This document shows positions 45,930 through 50,834 of a stretch of 50,834 nucleotides of DNA, in pieces; position 1 is the stretch's first letter, and the number at the start of each line of letters is the position of its first letter. A program made the position numbers and the translations under genes. The notes under the pieces are model-generated. The model saw only the letters and a list, made by a program, of their open reading frames with translations, searched no databases and was not told the origin of the DNA. Source of the stretch: Magnetococcales bacterium (GTDB taxonomy: Bacteria; Pseudomonadota; Magnetococcia; Magnetococcales; DC0425bin3); NCBI GenBank assembly GCA_015229045.1, contig JADGCJ010000012.1, forward strand, positions 1 to 50,834, read 5' to 3'.

Positions 45930-46004
45930 TGGCTGGGCCGCCAGGATTTGAACCTGGGAATGCCGGAATCAAAATCCGGTGCCTTACCGCTTGGCGACGG
46001 CCCA
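45930..46004 (-). tRNA. tRNA-Gln (TTG)
   Basis: A 75-nt cloverleaf on the minus strand, TGGGCCGTCGCC at the 5' end pairing with GGCGGCCCA-type acceptor bases, CCA encoded. The anticodon loop TTTTGAT gives anticodon TTG; the T arm is GGTTCAAATCC. It stands between ispE and prs, the same place as in Pseudomonas and relatives. Confidence 0.96.
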
Positions 46005-46035
46005 ACATTAAAAAATCGACGCGATTGAAAAAAGA

Positions 46036-46932
46036 TCAGGTACCCGGCAAGTGACGCTCCCATTCAGCGGCAAATGGATGCTGGTTGCACGTCGTTGCGC
46101 TCATCACTCGCCATTCGGGGTACCGCTCCCCGATACGTTCTGCTGCCAGGGTGGCCTCGTTCAAATCCGCGAATACCCCAAACACCGCCGTGCCGCTGCC
46201 GGACATACGCGCAATCGAAGCACCCACACTTCGCAACACTCTGGCGACTTGACCGATCACCGGAGCCATTTCCATGGCCACGGACTCCAAGTCATTTTCC
46301 AGCAGTCCGAGAACACTCTCGCCACGACGAGCGTCAGGGATGCTAATCGGGGTCGCATGATTTGTCAATCGTCCGGCAAAGCGTCCAAACACCAATTGTG
46401 TCGAAAGAGCGACTTCCGGATAGACCACAACCAGATGCACCAGGGGCAATTGCGGCACAAAGGTCAGGCGCTCTCCCACCCCTTCGGCCAAGGCCGCCTG
46501 CCCGCCCAGAAAAACGGGCACGTCGGCGCCCAACGCCAGGCCAACAGGGATCAACTCCTCCGCAGACAGCCCCAGATTCCACAATTGATTCAATGCCAGC
46601 AGGGTTGTGGCAGCATCCGAGGAGCCGCCACCCAGGCCGGCACCGGCCGGAATGGATTTTTCCAGCAGAATGTGTACCCCGAGACGACAGCCTGTGACAC
46701 GACGCAGGCTTTCCGCTGCTCGATGAGCCAGGTTTTCCTCGGGAGAGGTTGTGGCCGCCGGGCGACAATCCACCCGAACAGCCTCTCCCCCAAGCGAAAA
46801 GGCCAGGCGATCGTGCCAGGGAAAAAAGGTCATCACCGTTTCCAACAGGTGATACCCATCCGGTCGCCGCCCCACCACGCGCAGAGCGAGATTGACCTTG
46901 GCCGGGGCCGAGAAGATGGCAGGAGTGGTCAC
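46036..46932 (-). CDS. ispE: 4-(cytidine 5'-diphospho)-2-C-methyl-D-erythritol kinase
   Basis: A 298-residue GHMP kinase of the MEP isoprenoid pathway. The N-terminus has APAKVNLALRVVGRRPDGYH with the conserved Lys; the ATP loop is PAGAGLGGGSSDAATTL; the C-terminal motif is MSGSGTAVFGVF. Start and length are standard. It is seven bases downstream of lolB. Confidence 0.97.
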   Translation of the reverse strand: MTTPAIFSAPAKVNLALRVVGRRPDGYHLLETVMTFFPWHDRLAFSLGGEAVRVDCRPAATTSPEENLAHRAAESLRRVTGCRLGVHILLEKSIPAGAGLGGGSSDAATTLLALNQLWNLGLSAEELIPVGLALGADVPVFLGGQAALAEGVGERLTFVPQLPLVHLVVVYPEVALSTQLVFGRFAGRLTNHATPISIPDARRGESVLGLLENDLESVAMEMAPVIGQVARVLRSVGASIARMSGSGTAVFGVFADLNEATLAAERIGERYPEWRVMSATTCNQHPFAAEWERHLPGT

Positions 46933-46939
46933 GAAGCCA

Positions 46940-47782
46940 TCACTCCAGGGGATGCCGTACTGAAAAACCGTCCGGGATCATTCCGGGACCGGCAGTACGG
47001 TTCATTGCGCCGTCATTGGCTGACCAGGCACGGAGGCGCACGACGAACTTGGCATCCTCGCCAAGCCGGACGGAAACCTGTTCAGGCATGGTCACCCCTT
47101 CCGTCGGATGATCTTCCCACTGGTAGGTCACCGCAAAGGAGGTTCCATCCGGAGTACGGCCATGGCGTTCCAGAAGGCGACCATTGGCCGGATCCAGGAG
47201 CAGACGTTCTCCGGCTGTGGTATTGGCCCACGTGGTTTTTTCATTTTCGGTGGTGACGGTTGCCTTGACCTCTGCCCGCGCCTGGATCAACTCCAGCAAC
47301 TCTCCCGGCAACAGGGCCAGACCTGTCAAATGGTGCATCCCCGCGACTGTAGCCGGAACCTCCACCACCTCCCGCTTGCCCGGATCGGACAAACGAATCC
47401 ACTCTTGACTCAATTGAAGTTCGCCCGCCGTATCGTGAAAGGGACCGAACAAAACCAGGCGGGCCCACTCGACACCCCCTCCCCACAACGCCATGCGATT
47501 TCTGCGCAATATTTTCGGGGTGTCCATATCCAGGGTGCCCTCCACGCGCCACCCGGATGCCAGAAAGCCGCCGCGCCGCAACGCCTGATCGGCCTGGTAA
47601 CGGCCAGCAACTCCCCCGGAGGGGCGCTCCCCTCCGCTCTCTCCGGGAAGGGTGGCACACCCCCCTCCGAAGAGAATCAGGCCAAGAAGGAGCACCCTAA
47701 GAGCCGTGTTGCCACTGCTCCACGAGGCATTGCCCCGGGCAAAACGCCCAGGCTCAGCCTTATTCGGGGTTTTTTTGGGCAT
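46940..47782 (-). CDS. lolB: Outer membrane lipoprotein LolB-like
   Basis: A 280-residue lipoprotein. A basic n-region and a hydrophobic core (VLLLGLILFGGGC, Cys42) are followed by the LolB-like beta domain: WRVEGTLDM near its start and GPFHDTAGELQLSQEWIRLSD, LLPGELLELIQA and the closing YQWEDHPTEGVTMPEQVSV. LolB accepts lipoproteins from LolA and inserts them in the outer membrane. Overall similarity to textbook LolB is modest, but position next to ispE is the conserved one. ATG 47782 overlaps the upstream TPR gene by 23 bases; longer starts run deeper into that gene. Confidence 0.82.
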   Translation of the reverse strand: MPKKTPNKAEPGRFARGNASWSSGNTALRVLLLGLILFGGGCATLPGESGGERPSGGVAGRYQADQALRRGGFLASGWRVEGTLDMDTPKILRRNRMALWGGGVEWARLVLFGPFHDTAGELQLSQEWIRLSDPGKREVVEVPATVAGMHHLTGLALLPGELLELIQARAEVKATVTTENEKTTWANTTAGERLLLDPANGRLLERHGRTPDGTSFAVTYQWEDHPTEGVTMPEQVSVRLGEDAKFVVRLRAWSANDGAMNRTAGPGMIPDGFSVRHPLE

Positions 47783-49571
47783 TTTTTCGGATTTTTTCCC
47801 GCAAGAGATGGTTATCCGCATCCAGGTCCAGGGCTTTTTGCCAGATGGCGAGCGCCTCCTGAAGTTGTCCATTGGCCATCAACACGTCACCCAAATGTTC
47901 ATTGATGGTTGGATCCTTGGGTTCCAGACGCACCGCTTCGCGCATTGTGGCCAGAGACTCCTGGAGGCGGTTGAGACGAAAGAGAATCCAACCCAGACTG
48001 TCGGTGATGAACCCATCGCCGGGAGCCAGTTTGACGGCCTTCAGGAGATACTCGTAAGATTTATCCAGATTTTCGTTGCGTTCGGCCCAGGAGTAACCCA
48101 GGTAGTTGAGTGCCTGAGGATCTTCCGGGTTGACTGCCAGATAGTCCAACAAATCCTTTTCCGCTTCGGCCCATCGTTTCAGTTTATCGTAGGCCATGGC
48201 TCGATTGAACACCAACCGGGTCTGGCTCGGATCCAGGGCGATGCCGCGGTTGGCCATCTCCACCACGCCTGAATAGTCTTTCTCTTGCAACATCAGGATG
48301 CTGGCCGCCAGAAAGACCTCTCCCTTGTCGCCAAACTCGTTGACCAGACGGCGCACACGCTCCACGGCCACAGCCCCTTTGCCGTGGGTGGATTCATGGT
48401 AGGAGAGACGAATCTGCGCCTCCATGTAAAACGGTTCCCCTTTGGGAATTTTTTCGAAAATTCTCGCTGCCTCGTCCCGCCGCTGCATGGCTTCCAGTGC
48501 CTGCCCCAGATAGAACAGGATGCCGGTGTTTTCCGGCTGAAGGGCCTGTGCCAATCGCAGCTCTTTCAAGGCATCCTGGAAGGCCCCCTGACTGAGCAGG
48601 ATCAGGGCCGTGGTCAACCGGGCCTGGATGCTCTCGGGCGCGAGGCGGGTGACCGCCTGGAACTGTTCCAAAGCCTCCTGGCGTTTGTCCTGGGTCAACA
48701 TCAACCGTCCCAGGCGCGTATGAACCACCCGACTGCCCGGATTTCCATTCAGATAGTCACGATAAACCTTTTCGGCTTCGGTTTGGCGGTCCATTTTTTG
48801 GAGATGGCTGCCCAGGGCCAGTACCGGCTCGATCTGATCCGGCTCCAGGCGCCTGGCCTCCTGGAAGGCCGCAAGTGCTTTTCCGTCATCGTCCTGATCG
48901 ATATAGACCCGACCCATCGCCAGATGTGCCCGCCAGACAAAGCCGGGTTTGCTGAATAACGGCTCAAGGACGTGGCGTGCCTTCTGCGGATTTTTCATCA
49001 AACCGTAAAGGGGTGCCAGCAACAGGCGGACCTGATCGGCACTCTCCCCGGTACGAATCAAATATTCATACTGCTCGGCAGCCTCCGGCAATTTTTGCAA
49101 GGTGCGCAGCAGGGAGGCAAGCAGCAGGCGGGTGCCTTCCCGTTTTGGGTCCAGGGCGACGACCGCTTTGGCATAGACCGTGGCTTTTTCCAGATCCCCT
49201 CGCTGTGTTGCCAGCTGCGCGACGATCTCGCGAACATCGACCGTTTTGGTATCAAGATCCGCCACGCGGGTAAAGGCATCCTCGGCTTCCTGGTAACGAC
49301 GCTCCCGCAAGTGGATGAAGCCCATGAGATACTGGAGCATCACATCCTTATCCTGGGAGGAGTTCTCCAGTTGAGCGACGAATCGGTCCGCATCGCCGGC
49401 CCCCTCGACACTTTTACCCGTCGTGGTGGCTGGCGTTTGGCTCTCTCCCATCAAGGAGGCCGCGCAGCCGGAGACCGCCACCGACAGGCTGAACGCAGCC
49501 AGCCAACACGAAACCGACACGATCCGGCAACCTCTTGTTTGCAACAGCCCACTCCAAAACTTCCGCAACAT
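47760..49571 (-). CDS. TPR-repeat lipoprotein
   Basis: A 603-residue protein with signal peptide and lipobox VSGC (Cys36), then about a dozen tetratricopeptide repeats through nearly the entire length (for example GFIHLRERRYQEAEDAFTRV; AFQEARRLEPDQIEPVLALG; YLGYSWAERNENLDKSYEYL). Relatives in the same position upstream of lolB occur in Pseudomonas. Likely an outer membrane scaffold; partners are unknown. First gene of the TPR-lolB-ispE operon. Confidence 0.9.
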   Translation of the reverse strand: MLRKFWSGLLQTRGCRIVSVSCWLAAFSLSVAVSGCAASLMGESQTPATTTGKSVEGAGDADRFVAQLENSSQDKDVMLQYLMGFIHLRERRYQEAEDAFTRVADLDTKTVDVREIVAQLATQRGDLEKATVYAKAVVALDPKREGTRLLLASLLRTLQKLPEAAEQYEYLIRTGESADQVRLLLAPLYGLMKNPQKARHVLEPLFSKPGFVWRAHLAMGRVYIDQDDDGKALAAFQEARRLEPDQIEPVLALGSHLQKMDRQTEAEKVYRDYLNGNPGSRVVHTRLGRLMLTQDKRQEALEQFQAVTRLAPESIQARLTTALILLSQGAFQDALKELRLAQALQPENTGILFYLGQALEAMQRRDEAARIFEKIPKGEPFYMEAQIRLSYHESTHGKGAVAVERVRRLVNEFGDKGEVFLAASILMLQEKDYSGVVEMANRGIALDPSQTRLVFNRAMAYDKLKRWAEAEKDLLDYLAVNPEDPQALNYLGYSWAERNENLDKSYEYLLKAVKLAPGDGFITDSLGWILFRLNRLQESLATMREAVRLEPKDPTINEHLGDVLMANGQLQEALAIWQKALDLDADNHLLREKIRKNAQKNPE

Positions 49572-49639
49572 GGCCCGGTCAATCCATCCTCAATGTGATT
49601 AGGGTTTCGCCCATTTTCAAGACCCTGACAGCTTTTTGT

Positions 49640-49894
49640 TCAAACCGATCCTGTCTGTTTCGGATCAGGGGTGCTTACGAGGTTTCCCTTTTGTCCAGCC
49701 TCAACATAGTCACGCATTTTCAGCAAGAGCTGCTTCATGTCAAGCTTATACATTCTGACCACATCTTCCAGGGTGTCCACCTGGGATGCCAGGCAATTGC
49801 CGCACTCAATCCCCATCTCTGCCAGAATGGCCCCAACTTCAGGGTGTTCCTGGATCAAATCCGCCATTTTTCTGGTCGTATCGATACTCAGCAT
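49640..49894 (-). CDS. DUF1858-type small protein with CGNC motif
   Basis: An 84-residue protein. The segment MADLIQEHPEVGAILAEMGI is followed by ECGNCLASQVDTLEDVVRMY, the pattern of the DUF1858/hybrid-cluster-associated redox disulfide domain, with a CxxC pair that could be redox-active or bind metal. The C-terminal tail is polar. It stands alone, 68 bases upstream of the TPR gene and divergent from rpmB. Function is unknown. Confidence 0.8.
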   Translation of the reverse strand: MLSIDTTRKMADLIQEHPEVGAILAEMGIECGNCLASQVDTLEDVVRMYKLDMKQLLLKMRDYVEAGQKGNLVSTPDPKQTGSV

Positions 49895-50049
49895 GCCGCA
49901 AACTCCGCTCTCCCTGACTTTGACCCCACACTCACCTCGGCCGACGATTTTCCGCCTTCCCTTGTGGCCGGGTCAACCCTTTGCTACACTTCGCCGCTGA
50001 TGAGACACTCTTTTCAGGTTCCAACCTCTCCAAGCCAAAGAGAATTTCC

Positions 50050-50343
50050 GTGGCCAGAAAACTGACGCTCGGCGACAAGCCGCCTCTTACCGGACATAAA
50101 GTATCCCATTCCAACCGCAAGACCAAACGGAAATGGATGTCCAACGTTCAAAAAAAGTCGATGTTCAGTGTGGTACTGGGGCGTTTTATCAACACCACCA
50201 TCTCCACCCGGTTCATCCGTACCATCGATCGGGCAGGCGGATTGGACAACTACCTCCTCACGACCGCAGCGGAAACGTTACCTATACCCATGCGCCGCCT
50301 CCAGGAGGTTGTTCGCAGGCAGGTTGCCAGAAAAGCGGCCTGA
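50050..50343 (+). CDS. rpmB: 50S ribosomal protein L28
   Basis: A 97-residue L28. Typical sequence: KPPLTGHKVSHSNRKTKRKW, NVQKKSMFSVVLGRFI and the C-terminal part STRFIRTIDRAGGLDNYLLT. GTG 50050 matches the usual VARK/MARK start; an ORF reaching 49981 has no support. The N-terminus lacks the Cys of zinc-binding L28 forms. A strong terminator follows at 50383. Confidence 0.94.
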   Translation: MARKLTLGDKPPLTGHKVSHSNRKTKRKWMSNVQKKSMFSVVLGRFINTTISTRFIRTIDRAGGLDNYLLTTAAETLPIPMRRLQEVVRRQVARKAA

Positions 50344-50382
50344 TCGGGTCTGTGCCCCCCTTGTGGTACCTGTGCAACGTAA

Positions 50383-50440
50383 CCGACGCCCGGCTCTCTT
50401 CTCCGTGCTTGCGGAAGGAGGGGTCGGGCGTCGGGTTTTT
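50383..50440 (+). terminator. Rho-independent terminator after rpmB
   Basis: CCGACGCCCG (50383-50392) pairs perfectly with CGGGCGTCGG (50425-50434) across a loop that itself contains weak pairing, followed by GTTTTT. The 50441-50611 stretch after it is AT-rich toward its end and holds nothing recognisable. Confidence 0.9.
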
Positions 50441-50611
50441 GTTCGCCGCAGAGTCTGATACCAATTTGCATTCATCGCGACAACTTCGTTAGCCGCGTCG
50501 TCGGCTTCTCACCATACCCAACACGTACTGTCTCGTCGCCCCCTCCTTGCTGCCTCGTTCTCGCATCAACTGCATATTGGCATGAATATTGCTTAAATAT
50601 TATATGCTTTA

Positions 50612-50834
50612 TTATACTTTGCCTGAAGAGAACAGTTCATCCAGCGATCGGGCATCAAAAATGCGCAGGGTCCACTCTTCCAGGGAGGAGAGATCGGCCT
50701 TGGTGATCTTCTCTCCGGCCCAATCGGGCAGAGTACCGAAGCGGTGTTGCAACTGGCGCCTCAGTGTTTCCGCCTTGCCTTCCAACAGGCCCTCCTGCCG
50801 ACCCTCCTGCCGACCCTCCTGCCGACCCTCCTGC
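50612..50834 (-). CDS. Rpn-family protein, C-terminal part (runs off window)
   Basis: The visible 73 codons on the minus strand give repeated QEGR units, then LLEGKAETLRRQLQHRFGTL, PDWAGEKITKADLSSLEEWT, and LRIFDARSLDELFSSGKV, TAA at 50612. This is the C-terminal end found on Rpn (recombination-promoting nuclease/putative transposase) family proteins: a QEG-repeat linker, a helix, and a closing domain with LP.W....I..AD...LE.W. The N-terminal nuclease lies outside the window. Unlike the remnant at 42187 it has no stop or frameshift in the part seen. Confidence 0.8.
   Translation of the reverse strand, partial: QEGRQEGRQEGRQEGLLEGKAETLRRQLQHRFGTLPDWAGEKITKADLSSLEEWTLRIFDARSLDELFSSGKV
50790..50834. 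repeat. 12-bp tandem repeat in the Rpn-family gene
   Basis: The unit CCCTCCTGCCGA is repeated three times (50790, 50802, 50814) and begins a fourth time at the window edge. It encodes the tetrapeptide Gln-Glu-Gly-Arg in the minus-strand gene. As the unit is a multiple of three, copy number changes keep the frame. Confidence 0.92.

Noticed and set aside
50790..50834. Direct repeats at the window end as the start of a CRISPR array
   Set aside because: Units are 12 bp with no spacers and they are in frame in a coding sequence.

Overview
The window is a high-GC bacterial chromosome segment from a Pseudomonadota-like organism, densely coding with short intergenic gaps. It starts in the 3' part of a 5S rRNA gene followed by an initiator tRNA-Met. 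That arrangement (rrn operon ending in tRNA-fMet) and the order glyQ-glyS-ppdK are familiar from Alphaproteobacteria. The right end instead carries the order TPR lipoprotein-lolB-ispE-tRNA-Gln-prs-rplY-pth-ychF, well known from Gammaproteobacteria, and the malate dehydrogenase is of the actinobacterial/betaproteobacterial type. An MSHA-type pilus, Rpn-family genes and this mixture of gene orders suggest a deep-branching proteobacterial lineage such as Magnetococcales. This placement is inference; no magnetosome gene is visible.

Region 1 (1-1.2 kb): 5S rRNA end, tRNA-fMet and a short Ppx/GppA phosphatase. Region 2 (1.2-22.5 kb) is dominated by one type IV pilus of MSHA type. It comprises a minor pilin operon (1204-2802, minus); an assembly operon mshI-J-K-L-E-G plus a cyclic-nucleotide-binding protein (13070 down to 4575, minus), followed by msrA; a divergent GAF/AAA+ sigma-54 activator (13315-14940, plus); and a second pilin operon (15898-20105, plus). 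The second operon has two very short, identical mature pilins, a PilW/MshO-like pseudopilin and two paralogous PilX-like proteins with long repeat-rich domains. A dCache-type chemoreceptor follows on the opposite strand. Three sites resembling sigma-54 -24/-12 promoters lie upstream of the three pilus transcription units, which suggests one regulon controlled by the adjacent activator.

Region 3 (22.6-28.5 kb): pyruvate phosphate dikinase and the two glycyl-tRNA synthetase subunits, with a tandem duplication at the 3' end of glyS. Region 4 (28.6-36.3 kb): two radical SAM proteins with cobalamin-binding-type N-terminal domains, a family 2 glycosyltransferase, a TauE/SafE permease, a PilZ protein, a WecA-like sugar-phosphate transferase, a HAD phosphatase and a PIN-toxin remnant. 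Region 5 (36.4-42.4 kb): lnt, a BON lipoprotein, malate dehydrogenase, cofactor-independent phosphoglycerate mutase, and a decayed patch with a MazE antitoxin, a frameshifted MazF toxin and an Rpn-family pseudogene.

Region 6 (42.4-50.8 kb): the conserved ychF-pth-rplY-prs-tRNA-Gln-ispE-lolB-TPR block, a DUF1858-type small protein, rpmB with a strong terminator, and the C-terminal part of an Rpn-family protein with an in-frame 12-bp repeat running off the window end.

The most interesting unit is the pilus locus. It has three mini-pilins of 67-71 mature residues with a C-terminal cysteine pair, tandem gene duplications of both the pilin and the PilX-like protein, likely sigma-54 control, and second-messenger domains (MshEN-like, cNMP-binding, with PilZ encoded elsewhere in the window).
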